Positions 46,291 through 56,870 of a stretch of 64,000 nucleotides of DNA are shown piece by piece. The position numbers were made by a program, and so were the translations under genes. The stretch covers positions 1 through 64,000 of the forward strand of contig JAVTVY010019487.1 of the NCBI GenBank assembly GCA_036873755.1, given 5' to 3'. Below the pieces are notes generated by a model. It did no database searches and had not been told where the DNA came from. It saw nothing but the letters and a program-made list of their open reading frames with translations. The number at the start of each line of letters is the position of its first letter. Within the stretch, counting starts at the first letter, position 1. Source of the stretch: Hanleya hanleyi. Lineage: Eukaryota > Mollusca > Polyplacophora > Lepidopleurida > Hanleyidae.

Positions 46291-48658
46291 ATGACGGCAT
46301 TTAACACAAAAGACTAATCTGTAAGGCCCGATGTCGACCCAGCATCAACTTCGCACAATGACAACATATATCAAAGACTAACATGTCGGATCTGATGCTT
46401 GCTAACTCGTACCTTTCCCCAAGGCGGGACTGGAATGATCAATCAATTTGGAGTGATAGATCGTGGTTATTATCCCGAAGCTTCCGGCAACTTTGTAATG
46501 TAGTCACCATCACTTTATGTACAAACCTCTTCCAACCAGTATGTATTCCATAACCAATTAATCAGTAAATGCATCTGAATTTCAAGCTGTACTATTTGCA
46601 AGTGTATATACATGTGGCTCAATCTCAATCAGTGCGAAGGTATTTTGCCTGACACGAGTCATTGTTGGTATGAAAACATGTTTAAATACATATTTTGTTA
46701 ATGAAATAACATCCAGTGAAGCCTGTGGGCACTGTACATTAGTCCGTGTAGTTGTTTTTCACAGCTCTCGAGCGGAGCAGCTTTGTGTGCCCTCCAGATG
46801 ACCCGATGTAATCAACTGTAGACTGGCCTGTAACTACCATCGCGTTTATTCTATAACCTCTTATGTCATATGTCCGGAGCAATTATCCAATACACAGGGA
46901 AATCTATAAACGTCGATATATCTCTCAATAGCTTTGAGGCAAATTGGATACTGACTGTATAATTGAGTCATTAATCTAGCGGAAAACATTTGCATTAGCG
47001 AGTCCACGGGTATACGACCCGAACAAGGTAAAAATATGCTCTGGCTGGTGAAACACACTTAACTCGGAGACATATAAAACGTTCGAATGCCGATATTGTG
47101 AATGAATATTTCATTACATCATTAATGCAACGTGTTTTATGTGCCTTAATTTATTCCGTAATTGAAAGCCTCCATCCATGGAAAGTCTTTTTTTTTTCTT
47201 TTCGCAACCTGATTACGGTTAATGGTGGTTTTCTCTGATAGAACCTCATGTGGAACCATACCAAACGACACAATTATTATTGAATTCTTATTATGTCTCC
47301 ATTACCACGAAGGCCTACTTACAAAGTTATGCCGTTCGAGATGGGTCTAATAGTTTGTCTTTATACAGTTTAACTCCCTGATGTGACGTTAGCATGTGGA
47401 AACGTTATGCTTGTCGCTCTGCATTGATTGAAGCCTCAGATCTGGCATTCATTTTCCAATCATCGTCTACGTTCGAGAAACCCTACACATACGACAAATC
47501 AGTTCGAAAGCCGTTAAAAGTTTCCAATGGTGCCAGAAAGACACGACGACATTAAAATGTATCCTTGATCAGTAATCTATTTTCCAAGTAATATAAATCG
47601 TTCTCTGGAGTATAATCTATCACCGTTACAGTTTACTTGTAGCTGCTTATATCAACAGCGTCAAGATTTGTTGTACACCAGGTCTATGTGGCCCCTAGCC
47701 CCGGGTTAAGACGAGGTAGTAATGCATTTATATTTCCCATAATAACTCAATCTACAGTCCGTTAAATCAGTGACTGAACCTATATGAATTATGAATATTG
47801 AAATTAGATCGTAATATGACAGTTGAATTTTGGTCATCATGTGACCGTGACTTTACAACTGTAATCTCAGTAAATTTAAGATATTATGACCACGGATATG
47901 ATACCTTAAACCAAACCTGGTTCAATCCCATGTGAGCTAACGAGACCTGGAGCAAATTATTCGTCGAATAAAACAAATCTCATCCCTTTGTGCATAATAT
48001 CATGTGGACTCGAGAGGAAATGTGTCCGCTCAATATAGTAAACCTGCATGGTTAAGAAACCATTTCCAAGCAATGCATTAATCGCAGTCATGATGCGATG
48101 TTAACGCTTGGTCTCGAGAAGATCAAAAGTACGTAAAATAAATCTCCTCTGGATGGCAATGATTCTATACTGCTTTCTTTATCGGAGCATTATTGAACAC
48201 ACTAGTTCATTAATAATATCGGTGTTCAATAAAACTGGTCACCGATATAAGTTTAGAGGCATTCTTTAGTTCCACTTCACTGATCCGTGTTACCAATTCC
48301 TTCCCTCCACCTTCCTCTTCTAGGGTCTGGGGCCCTGGCAGAGGGCTTTGCCGAACGTACTGATCCATTGATGACGTCGCGTACTCTGTTAGTCAATCAA
48401 GTGGTTATCTTTGCTCCGTTCAAAGCAAATGTCACAGGGGTCAGGCGTTGGCGGCAAACTGCCAGTCTGCGTCACTCGGCATATCAGTCAATCAGAAGCG
48501 CACGAGGCACATTGCAAAGCCATATTTTAGATGAAGATCCGCTCGTCTCATGAATTTGTAATGTTTCTGGTACATGCCACACGTCATTAGCATGTGCTCT
48601 TGACAGATTCGCGATAATTACTGCACGTATTCTTCTCCGGATGTTTCTTTGTTTATAA
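46291..48658. other. Non-coding, weak unit-4 gamma traces
   Basis: Bases 46,860-47,250 weakly match gamma (AACACACTTAACTCGGAGA; TTATTCCGTAAT), as expected for a fourth, badly decayed 10-kb unit. A beta-like word lies near 47,690 (GGCCCCTAGCCCCGGGTTAA). The 48,287-48,553 ORF matches nothing I know. The last four bases, ATAA, are the target duplication of the LTR element. Confidence 0.45.
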
Positions 48659-49161
48659 TGTCATAGTATTACAGTATAAAGTTAGACACTGAGGATATTT
48701 CTAGAATGATAGACCTGAGGTAAACATGTTTACGTTCTGTTGTATTCATGGAATTTTCTCGTAATCGTGACCGATTTATCGTAAGTGAATTATGTGAGTT
48801 ATCCGTCTAGTGTTTTCTCGAAGATTCTGTGATTGCAAATGGCTGCTCCAAGTACAGCCCCGTATGACCTGATAGATTGGTGCATAGCGCCATCTGTACA
48901 TGCATCTATGACCTGAGCGGTTAGTGCGGAGCGCCATCTATACATATAGATTTTCATTGTATTCAGTATTAGACATTCTTGAAGTTTCTGGAATGAGAAA
49001 GCACTTGTTTATCTGGGTTAATTATGCCGAACTTTCTCGTAACTGTTATAATTGTATTAGGGTTAAATCTTACGTCATTGCTATACCGATGGAAGTTTCT
49101 TGATCTGATAGAATAATCTCGAATTCCCCCGTGTGATAGTAAATACCGTCTCTGTTTCGCT
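48659..49161 (+). repeat. 5' LTR, U3 part only
   Basis: Matches the first ~500 bp of the 3' LTR (53,791-54,290), then identity stops abruptly at a TTCGCT word. The remaining 464 bp of the 3' LTR and a recognisable tRNA-primer binding site are absent. The TATA box of the 3' LTR (TATAAATA) is changed here (ATAGTAAATA). This LTR probably cannot drive a normal genomic transcript. Confidence 0.85.
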
Positions 49162-49222
49162 AATAGTTCTAAATTGATACATTGTCGGAATTTGTGAAGT
49201 CGAGGAGTAATATATTATCCGT

Positions 49223-50402
49223 ATGTCATTTGACCCAGCTCAATTTGCTTCAAAGCCTGGTCAGGAGGAATTTGACGAACTACGCAAAGAGGAATTGTTC
49301 GCGTTGTGTAAATTCCTACAAATTAAAGTTAAAACATCTTGGAGAAAGCAAGAAATTAAGAAACTCATTATTAAACATTTTGTGAGCAAACAGCTTTGGG
49401 ATGAAAGTGATTTTGATTTAACTGAGCAAACAGCTGATTATTTGGAAATAAAGAAATTAGAATTGCAAAATCAGCTGGAATTAAAGAAATTAGAATTAGA
49501 GAGAGAAAAGTTAGAAGTGGAGGAAAGAGAGAAAGAAAGAGCATTAGAGAGAGAGAGAGAAAGAGAAAAGGAAGAAAGACAGTTTCAGTTAGAAATGAAA
49601 CATTTGGAATACCGTCGCGAACAAGTCCTCCTGCAGATGTACATGTACAATCACAATCAAAATTTGATGCAGCTCGACAAAAACGTCTCGCCCCACCATT
49701 TCGGGGAAAAGAAGTTGATAAATATTTTCTGCATTTTGAGAAAATTGTTGAAAATTTAAACTGGCCGAAAGAAAATTGGAGTTTACTTCTTCAAAGTGTT
49801 TTGATCGGAAAGGCAATGGACATTTACACCCAATTGACGGTAGAGCAAGCATCAAATTATGATAGAGTGAAGGATTTAATCCTTAAAGGTTGTGAATTAG
49901 TTCCTGAAGCCTAAAGACAAAAGTGTAGTTGTGAAAAAGAAAACTCCCAGACTCATGTAGAATTTGCTCGTTCAAAAGAACAGTTATTTGATAGGTGGTG
50001 TGCTTCCGTTAAAATTGACAACAACTTTGAAAAACTCAGATAGCTTATGCTAGTAGAGGAATTTAAAAGGTGTATCCATGGTGATATTAGAACATTTCTT
50101 GATGAAAAGAATGCCAACACTTTAGACGAAGCAGCCCGATTTGCTGATGAATACGCTCTGACACACAAATTGTCATTTGTCAATGCTGCTAAACCAAGTT
50201 CATTCCAGTCTAACATCTCAGGTAACAAATCCAGTTCTTTCTCAAGGCCTAAAACGTTTAACCCCAGTTACAAAGGTCAAAGGTCATCACAAAGTCTCAG
50301 TCACCCACTTTTAACACTCAAAATAAGTCTCTCGTTTGCAGCTACTGTAAGAGGGACGGCCACTTAATGGCTGATAGTTTTAAATTGAAAAGAAGACAAT
50401 GA
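49223..50402 (+). pseudogene. gag: gag (matrix/capsid and zinc knuckle), broken
   Basis: The first frame (49,223-49,759) starts MSFDPAQFASKPGQEEFDEL and contains a long, highly charged coiled-coil stretch (residues about 75-140). The capsid part continues in another frame from about 49,665 with FLHFEKIVENLNWPKENW, is cut by TAA at 49,912 and TAG at 50,041, and includes HVEFARSKEQLFDRWC, a SCAN-like capsid block. After a further frame change near 50,300 a zinc-knuckle remnant, CSYCKRDGHLMADS, is seen in which the last metal-binding Cys is Ser, then a TGA at 50,400. Gag would form the particle and bind genomic RNA. These breaks are decay rather than programmed shifting, since two lie within gag. 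Confidence 0.85.
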
Positions 50403-50864
50403 GATCAAGCCTTTCAAAAACCGACTGGTTTCTTCACTTCAAGATCTATACCCAAGCAGGTTAGTGACGTTCATCATGTATGTGACGTTAAGATGGCCAA
50501 GGACACTGTTCCTATTAGTTCTATCAAGGATAAGGTTGACAGTTTTTTAAATCCTGTTATGGAGATTTTTGAACCATTTATCCACAATGGTTTTGTGTCA
50601 CTTTCAAGTGATTTTTCTAATGCTACTCCTGTGAAGATATTGCGAGATACGGGCGCGTCCCAGTCTCTTTTGTTGGCAGATATTTTGCCGTTTTCTGATT
50701 CTTCATCTGCAGGCAGTAATGTCCTGATTAAAGGGGTATATTCAGTAAATTATACACCAGTTCCGCTCCATAACATTCATCTGTCTTCCGACTTGATTTC
50801 TGGACCTGTTACGGTGGGTATTAAAGGTAGTTTATCGTTTGAGGGTGTTACTTCTTGGCAATGA
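50403..50864 (+). pseudogene. Retroviral-type aspartic protease
   Basis: Same frame as the zinc knuckle, downstream of the TGA. The catalytic motif RDTGASQS is at residues 51-58 counted from the ATG at 50,493, consistent with a pepsin-like retropepsin that acts as a homodimer to cut Gag-Pol. The frame ends in a stop at 50,864, while the expected C-terminal LLGNDLAG block is in the next frame (50,851 onward), so a frame break near 50,845 separates protease from integrase/RT. Confidence 0.85.
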
Positions 50865-53649
50865 TCTTGCTGGAGATAGGGTCGGGGTTAACCCGATTGT
50901 AACTGACAAGCCTTGTTTGGATCAGGTTCATGATTCAGTTGAAGACGAAATTCAAAGTTTGTATCCTGCTTGTGCAGTTACTAGAGCCATGAGTAAATTG
51001 GCTGAGGAGTCTGAAAAGTCTCTTAAAGATGACGTCATCGATGACGTTTGTTTGGCCGACACCTTTGTGTGTTTAAATGATGAGGCTGATAAGCCACATT
51101 TGGATAGCAAATTGGAATGTTCTAATGACAAAATTTCAAAATCACAGCTGGTCAATGAACAGCATAGTGACAAGGACATTTCCAAGTTATTTGACAAGGC
51201 AGTAGATGAGTGTGATGTAACTCACCAGGCTGTGTGTTACTTTTGCAAGAATGGTGTTCTTATGCGGAAATGGCGACCGCCAGATGTGTCACCTGATGAT
51301 GAGTGGGCAGTTAAGTATCAGATTGTTGTACCAAAGTCATATGGTTTAGATATCCTCAGACTAGCCAATGAAACACCTCTTTCAGGTCATTTAGGTGTTA
51401 ACAAAACATACTACAAAATTCTAAATCATTTCTATTGGCCAAATTTAAAGAAAGATGTCGCTGAATTTTGTAGGTCATGCCACACATGTCAAATGGTAGG
51501 AAAACCAAACCAAACCATACCAAAGGCCCCTCTACAACCAATCCCTGCATTTGGGGAAGCCTTTAGTAGGGTGATTATAGATTGTGTCGGTCCATTACCA
51601 AAAACAAAGTCAGGCAATCAATACATGTTAACAATCATGTGTGCTTCAACCAAGTTCCCTGAGGCCATTCCTTTACGGAATATTAAGGCTAAAACTATTG
51701 TTAAGGCCTTAGTTAAGTTTTTCACACTTGTCGGCCTACCCCAGTCTGTTCAGTCTGATCAGGGATCTAATTTCATGTCGGGAATCTTTCAACAAGTCAT
51801 GCATGAATTGGGAATAAAGCAGTGCAAATCATCTGCATACCACACAGAAAGCCAAGGCGCATTAGAAAGATTCCACCAAACATTAAAGAACATGATTAGG
51901 ACTTATTGTTTTGACACTGAAAAAGACTGGGATGAAGGCATACATTTGTTATTGTTTGCTGTTAGAGAGTCTGTTCAAGAGTCTTTAGGCTTCAGTCCAT
52001 TTGAATTAGTCTTTGGTCATACCGTTAGAGGACCCCTTAAACTGCTGAAGGAAAAGTTCCTAGACAGTGATCTTGACTCATGTAGTCTCTTACAATATGT
52101 GTCGGACTTTCGCACCAGGTTGACCAAAGCACGTGATTTGGCCATGTCAAATTTAAAGTCAGCTCAAAAAGGTATGAAAATAACCTATGATAAACATGTC
52201 CTTAAACGAAGTTTCAAACCTGGTGAGAAGGTTCTGGCTTTTCCGCCTATTCCTGGTAATCTACTTAAGGCTAGATATTATGGTCCTTATGTCATTGAAA
52301 AGAAACTAAGTGACCTTAATTATGTAGTGCAGACTCCTGACAGGCGTAAAAGCAAACAGTTATGCCATGTAAATATGTTAAAGTTATACATGTACATCGA
52401 CAGAGATAGCACTAACAGTACTGTCCATCCTGTAAGTGTAGTTAGTTCTGACCCTGATACTAATGAAACTTGTGAAGAGCCCATGACAGCGGCGAAATTA
52501 CAGAACTCTGACATTCTACTTAATTTGGATTCCAAGTTGTGTCATCTCGAGCCAGCGCGCCAGGAAGAACTTCGAACTCTGCTCAGTCAATATGAACATT
52601 TGTTTCCCGACATTCCTACTCGGACTGATACAATTTCACATGACGTCGATGTCGGAGATTCTAATCCAGTAAAGCAGCACCCATATCGTTTGAATCCCAT
52701 TAAACAAAACTACCTGAAAAAAGAGATTCAGTATTTATTGGACAATGACTTCATTGAACCAAGTAATAGTAACTGGAGTTCACCTTGTATCCTCGTTCCA
52801 AAGCCGGATGGCAGTAACAGGATGTGTACTGACTACAGAAAGGTGAACACATTGACCAAAACAGACACATTCCCTATTCCACGCATTGACGATTGCATTG
52901 ATAAAGTGGGAAATGCCAAGTTCGTGTCAAAGTTTGATCTTCTGAAAGGATTTTGGCAAGTTCCACTGACAGATCGTGCGAAGGAGATATCAGCATTCGT
53001 CACTCCGGAGGGTCTGTTCCAGTACAAAGTTATGCCATTTGGAATGAAAAATTCTCCAGCCACGTTCCAGCGTCTCATCAACCGTGTTACTTCCGGTTTG
53101 GAAGGATGTGAGACTTACATTGATGACATCATTGTCTACAGTGATACATGGGAAGATCATCTGCAGAGAATTCGCGCACTGTTCAATCGGCTGAGTGACG
53201 CCAAGCTGACAGTCAACCTTGGAAAAAGTGAATTTGGACATGCACGTGTGACATTCTTGGGTCATGTTGTAGGCCAGGGTCAGGTAAAGCCTGTAGATCC
53301 TAAGATCAGTGCTATCTCGCTATTTCCAAGACCAACATGTAAGAGACAACTGATGCGTTTCTTGGGAATGGCTGGTTACTACAGGAAATTTTATTTTTCA
53401 CGTAAATTTGACAAACATCAGAGAAATTATTCTACAATTGAGAAAGAATGTTTGGCAATGATATTGGCTTTGCAACATTTTGATGTTTATGTTACTTCTT
53501 CATCGTTGCCAATTACTGTATTCAGTGATCACAATCCACTTGTTTTCATAAGTAAGATGAAAAACAAAAATCAAAGATTGTTGAGATGGAGTTTGGTGTT
53601 ACAAGAATATAATATTGAAATCAAACATATTAAGGGTATGACAATTTGA
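50839..53649 (+). pseudogene. pol: pol: integrase then reverse transcriptase then truncated RNase H
   Basis: A 936-codon open frame. Residues 1-150 hold the protease tail (LLGNDLAG) and a linker. Integrase follows: zinc domain H184, H197, C214, C217; catalytic core D248, D307, E343 (35 residues between the last two, DD35E); and a GPY-type C-terminal block (RYYGPYVIEKKL, residues 479-490). RT follows at about 610-815: SKFDLLKGFWQVPL, FGMKNSPATFQ and the catalytic YIDD (residues 760-763). The RT-to-RNase H join is abnormal: AGYYRKF (845-851) runs directly into YFSRKFDKH, so roughly 70 residues with the first RNase H aspartate are missing. The frame ends at 53,649 just before the last RNase H block. 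Integrase and RT motifs look intact, RNase H does not. Confidence 0.95.
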
Positions 53650-53675
53650 TCGCTGATTGTTTGTCTCGCACATAA
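53643..53675 (+). pseudogene. Out-of-frame end of RNase H
   Basis: The ADCLSR block that normally carries the last RNase H aspartate is read one frame away from the main pol frame and ends at TAA 53,673-53,675. A one-base loss near 53,642 accounts for this. Confidence 0.75.
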
Positions 53676-53777
53676 TGTACATATGTTTGTCAATATTTTT
53701 GCTGTTGTAATATAGATTTGGTTTTGTAATAATGTTTTGAATTGTCAAGAAAGTTCCAAGTTTGAAACTTTCTTCTT

Positions 53778-53790
53778 TTAAGAGGGAGAG
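53778..53790 (+). promoter_or_regulatory. Polypurine tract
   Basis: TTAAGAGGGAGAG directly abuts the first TG of the 3' LTR. In LTR elements this RNase H-resistant purine run primes plus-strand DNA synthesis. Confidence 0.85.
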
Positions 53791-54268
53791 TGTCATAGTA
53801 TTACAGTATAAAGTTAGACACTGAGGATATTTCTAGAATGATAGACCTGAGGTAAACATGTTTACGTTCTGTTGTATTCATGGAATTTTCTCGTAATCGT
53901 GACCGATTTATCGTAAGTGAATTATGTGAGTTATCCGACTAGTGTTTTCTAGAAGATTCTATGATTGCAAATGGCTGTTCTGCGTACAGCCCGTATGACC
54001 CTGAGGGGTTTGTGCATAGCGCCATCTATACATACGTCTGGAGCCCCGTATGACCTGTGCGGAGCGCTATCTGTACATATAGATCTTCATTGTATTCAAT
54101 ATTAAACATTCTTGAAGTTTCTGGAATGAGAAAGCACTTGTTTATCTGGGTTAATTATGTCGAACTTTCTCGTAGTTGTTGTAATCGTATCTGGGTTAAA
54201 TCTTACGTCATTGTTGTACCGATGGAAGTTTCTTGATCTGATAGAATAATCGCGAATTCCCCGTAGGA

Positions 54269-54276
54269 TATAAATA
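54269..54276 (+). promoter_or_regulatory. LTR TATA box
   Basis: TATAAATA in the 3' LTR. RNA start would be expected about 25-30 bp downstream, close to the point where homology with the 5' LTR stops. Confidence 0.6.
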
Positions 54277-54678
54277 CCGTCTAGTTCGCTCACCGGGGAG
54301 AGAATTTAAGAACTGGCTTTGATTGATTTACTTTGCCCGTAATTACTGACTGGAGGTTTCAAACAGACTTACGTGGGTGCATCATCATTATTATTATTGA
54401 CTAACATTTGCCGGAGATAACTGACTGCTGGATTATTACTCCTGTGTTCGACCGCTGTGTATTATCCACGTGATTGAACTGACGAAAACTGGACAACAGC
54501 TGAGCGATATTGGACTACAGAAATACAGGAACGCGATTTCGGCACAGACTCTATAGAGATTAGCACGTTGTTGCGGACTCTGAGAGATATACCGGTATAA
54601 CATTGAACAGTAAGATTTTATTTGACATTTATTTGCTGTATTGACCTAACTTAATTTGTATATGATTTTAGTATTGTA

Positions 54679-54684
54679 AATAAA
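54679..54684 (+). terminator. LTR polyadenylation signal
   Basis: AATAAA 70 bp before the end of the 3' LTR, followed by T- and GT-rich sequence (TCTGTTGTGTTTTTC). Confidence 0.6.
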
Positions 54685-54842
54685 TATTTGATTATTGATT
54701 CTCGACTTCACAAATCTTTCTGTTGTGTTTTTCTATTATCGTTTAGACGTAACAATAAGATTGTTTAAATTTCTCATAGACAATGAAGCCTTTATCATGC
54801 TCGCAAAATCTTATTTCAATCCTTGGTACTCCCTCACTTTGA

Positions 54843-55126
54843 CTATTCCTACGAAGTAGGCTACCATCTGCAAATTGTCCGGTAGTCAGTCAGTAATAAG
54901 TCCATCCGAATTCTTTCGTCGGCAAAATAAGAAGAACCGTTGACATTAGAACCTTGATTTTTTTGCATGAAGGTGCATTAGGGGACTGTTACCAGCAAGT
55001 TCTGAGCTGAACGAATTCTGATGAAAATTTGATTTATAATTATTTTTTTTATTATTTATTGATGGCTCAGCGAGTGCACTGTCATGCCCCTTGGGAACCC
55101 TTGGCTGTATGTTTCACTGTGACTTT
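54843..55126 (-). repeat. Epsilon dispersed repeat, minus copy
   Basis: Inverted counterpart of 20,271-20,556 (ATTCCTACGAAGTAGGCTAC; CCGTTGACATTAGAACCTTG; TGATGGCTCAGCGAGTGCAC), roughly 90% alike. A short piece of an epsilon-like flank also appears at 55,420-55,465 (CTACTTCGTAGGTCCTGTAA). Confidence 0.7.
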
Positions 55127-55136
55127 TGAAGGTTCC

Positions 55137-55366
55137 CTGATACGGCATATCACGTTGTACACACTGGTTCTCGTAAAAGTTAAACGACTTTGAGCCCGGT
55201 CAAGACTTGGATGGCTGACCTCGTGCTGTACTGCTGGGCTGAATAGTGTCCAGGGTAATATGAACTGAGGGCGATAATTGCTACGCTAATGACTCACTAG
55301 CGGTGACATCTGGGAAAGTTAATAGTACCCATTGTCAATTAGAGACTGCTATATAAATTCTCTCAC
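55137..55366 (+). mobile_element. 5S-rRNA-headed SINE (SINE3 type)
   Basis: Bases 55,141-55,220 resemble 5S rRNA: TACGGCATATCACGTTG near the start, then AGTTAAACGACTTTGAGCCC and AGACTTGGATGGCTGACC, which is the 5S internal control region with its C box. About 10 bases between are missing. The body then matches the tRNA-headed SINE at 12,660 (GTGTCCAGGGTAA; ATTGCTACGCTAAT; GCTATATAAATTCTCTCAC). Transcription would be by RNA polymerase III through TFIIIA. It is not a 5S gene because the 3' end diverges into the SINE body. Confidence 0.8.
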
Positions 55367-55488
55367 GGTAGCACATAGGGCCTCCAAGTCATCTCTCGGG
55401 TACACACTTAAATCATATCAAACCCTACTTCGTAGGTCCTGTAACGTTAGTCACACTGCCGTGTTGTTCAAACGTGTGGGGAAATTCT

Positions 55489-56430
55489 CCGAAAACTTAT
55501 GTTGCAAGAAATCGAGGTATGCGCATTGTTTTAAATAGTCATCCTCTCAGTCATTCCAAGGATTTACTATCTGAACTTAGGTTTTATGAGCGTTTATCAA
55601 ATAAAATTTTTAACCCTATCTGGGCTGGAGATTTGGGGTGTACCGCAGCCTTGGGGGGGGGGATCCCCCTATATATTTTCGCGATCGCTAAGCCTAGGGG
55701 GCTGAAGCTTACCATACTATATCATTGGGTCAAGCTCTACAAGAAAATGTAAAAAAAATGATGACGTCACTGTGACGTCATTTTCAAACAGAGCATTTTT
55801 GGATCATTTTTTGGTCAGAATTTTCGAATTTTTTAGTTCGCAAAAAATGCATGATAAATTAGTAAATAATAATCTGATATGAAATAAAATAGATTTTACC
55901 CACTTTTCCATACAGAAAAGCAACATTTTTGAAGAAATATGACGAAAATATCACTTTTCTGGTATTCCACATGGCCGCCATTTTGAATTCACCCATGGTC
56001 CTCTCTCGGGCGGTCATGCAAATAGGCTCAAATGACCCCAATATGATAATCTAAAAAGTCGAGAAGTTTCAGCTCCCTATTTTTTGTCGTTCCGGAGATA
56101 CGAGCAAAAAACCAACAAGGGGGTGAGCACTTTCCCCCCAGGCCAGGTAGGGTTAATAAGTGCAACTTAATGTGAAAAATTATCCATGATCGTGCTTCCA
56201 AGCATCTAGTTGATCAGTTTTCTCTTGTGTCGTCAAAATCAACATTCGGCACAAGATCTAGTACAAAACTTGACGTTTACGCAGATGTGTGTCACCATAA
56301 TTTTTTTAAATATAATGGTACAAGGTCATGGAATGACCTGCCACTCGACATCCAAAATCCAGGAACATTCCAAGGTTTCAAACCCAAATGTAGTAGATAT
56401 ATTTTATCCAACGTCTCTTTGTTTATATAG
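55489..56430 (+). pseudogene. LINE reverse transcriptase C-terminal remnant, interrupted
   Basis: Two pieces of one polymerase C-terminus. The left piece ends SELRFYERLSNKIF at the TTAA target. The right piece, with a stop just after the MITE, reads IHDRASKHLVDQF and then continues to a stop at 56,430 (TRSWNDLPLDIQNPGTFQGF). The order and spacing fit the C-terminal region of CR1/L2-type RTs. The catalytic core is absent because of 5' truncation. Confidence 0.75.
55614..56152 (+). mobile_element. TTAA-flanked MITE (piggyBac-like), copy 4, both ends present
   Basis: The only copy with both target sites: TTAA at 55,610-55,613 and 56,153-56,156. The left terminus is CCCTATCTGGGCTGG and the right terminus CCAGGCCAGGTAGGG, an imperfect inverted pair. 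Two TGACGTCA palindromes lie at 55,762 and 55,773. The 539-bp length defines the family's approximate full size. It lies inside a LINE ORF, proving mobility after that LINE arrived. Confidence 0.9.
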
Positions 56431-56870
56431 CGCTTTATACGTTTATTGTTGCGGCTACAACCATATGTTTTAGGTGTGGCATTATTGTCTCATGATGCGG
56501 TGTGTCTTCTTACTATGTATCATTGTACGTTTCATTTTTGGTTTATTTGTTAATCCATTTTATTTGTTGACGGCTTCCATTGTAAAACAGTCCTACTGTG
56601 ACTGACCATGAATTCCAATGAAAACCTAAACCTAAACCTAACCTATATCATATCGATAACAACATATACTAGGAGCGTAATAATATCCCAATGGGTACAA
56701 ATTGTGCACCACTTCGGATACACATGTATCTTTTCTCGTACAAATGCTGAAATTGTCAACAGATAACCATTTCAAATCCCGTTCCTTCTCATTCGCCACA
56801 CGCCATATAGACGATCTCCTAACACTGGGTAATGCCTAAATCGGCGACGATGTGAATGATATGTTAAACG

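Larger units (their letters stand above)
48659..54754 (+). mobile_element. Ty3/Gypsy LTR retrotransposon with Gmr1-like domain order (defective)
   Basis: A 6.1-kb element begins TG, ends CA and is flanked by the 4-bp duplication ATAA (48,655-48,658 and 54,755-54,758). The order is partial 5' LTR, gag, protease, integrase, reverse transcriptase, RNase H, polypurine tract, 3' LTR. Integrase before RT is the Ty1/copia-like order, known in Ty3/Gypsy-type elements of the Gmr1 group. Defects seen: 5' LTR lacking its downstream half and primer-binding site, four frame changes, stops at 49,912, 50,041 and 50,400, loss of the first RNase H block, and a degraded zinc knuckle. The two LTRs differ by several percent with indels, so it is not recent. 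Confidence 0.93.
53791..54754 (+). repeat. 3' LTR, full length (964 bp)
   Basis: Begins TGTCATAGTATTACAG and ends GACGTAACA. It contains a TATA box (TATAAATA, 54,269-54,276), a polyadenylation signal AATAAA (54,679-54,684) and, in U3, a partly duplicated ~45-bp word (GCGGAGCGCTATCTGTACAT and a second, similar copy). ATAA follows as the target duplication. Confidence 0.9.
55480..56643 (+). mobile_element. 5'-truncated LINE split by a TTAA MITE
   Basis: Non-LTR retrotransposon 3' fragment. Its coding part appears as RNRGMRIVLNSHPLSHSKDL before the MITE (55,614-56,152) and as KYNGTRSWNDLPLDIQN after it. The 3' end has a short CCTAAA repeat (56,616-56,639). The clade is CR1/L2/Jockey-like but different from the copy at 29 kb. 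Confidence 0.8.

Noticed and set aside
48287..48553. 88-codon ORF upstream of the LTR element
   Set aside because: No recognisable domain, no repeat partner with the same frame, and ordinary length for a chance ORF.
49223..50864. Programmed ribosomal frameshifts in gag-pol
   Set aside because: Two of the frame changes lie within gag itself and several stops accompany them, so decay explains them better. No convincing slippery site with a downstream structure was seen.
55141..55240. 5S rRNA gene
   Set aside because: The internal control region is recognisable, but about ten bases are missing, the 3' part diverges, and the sequence runs into a SINE body shared with 12,660-12,907.
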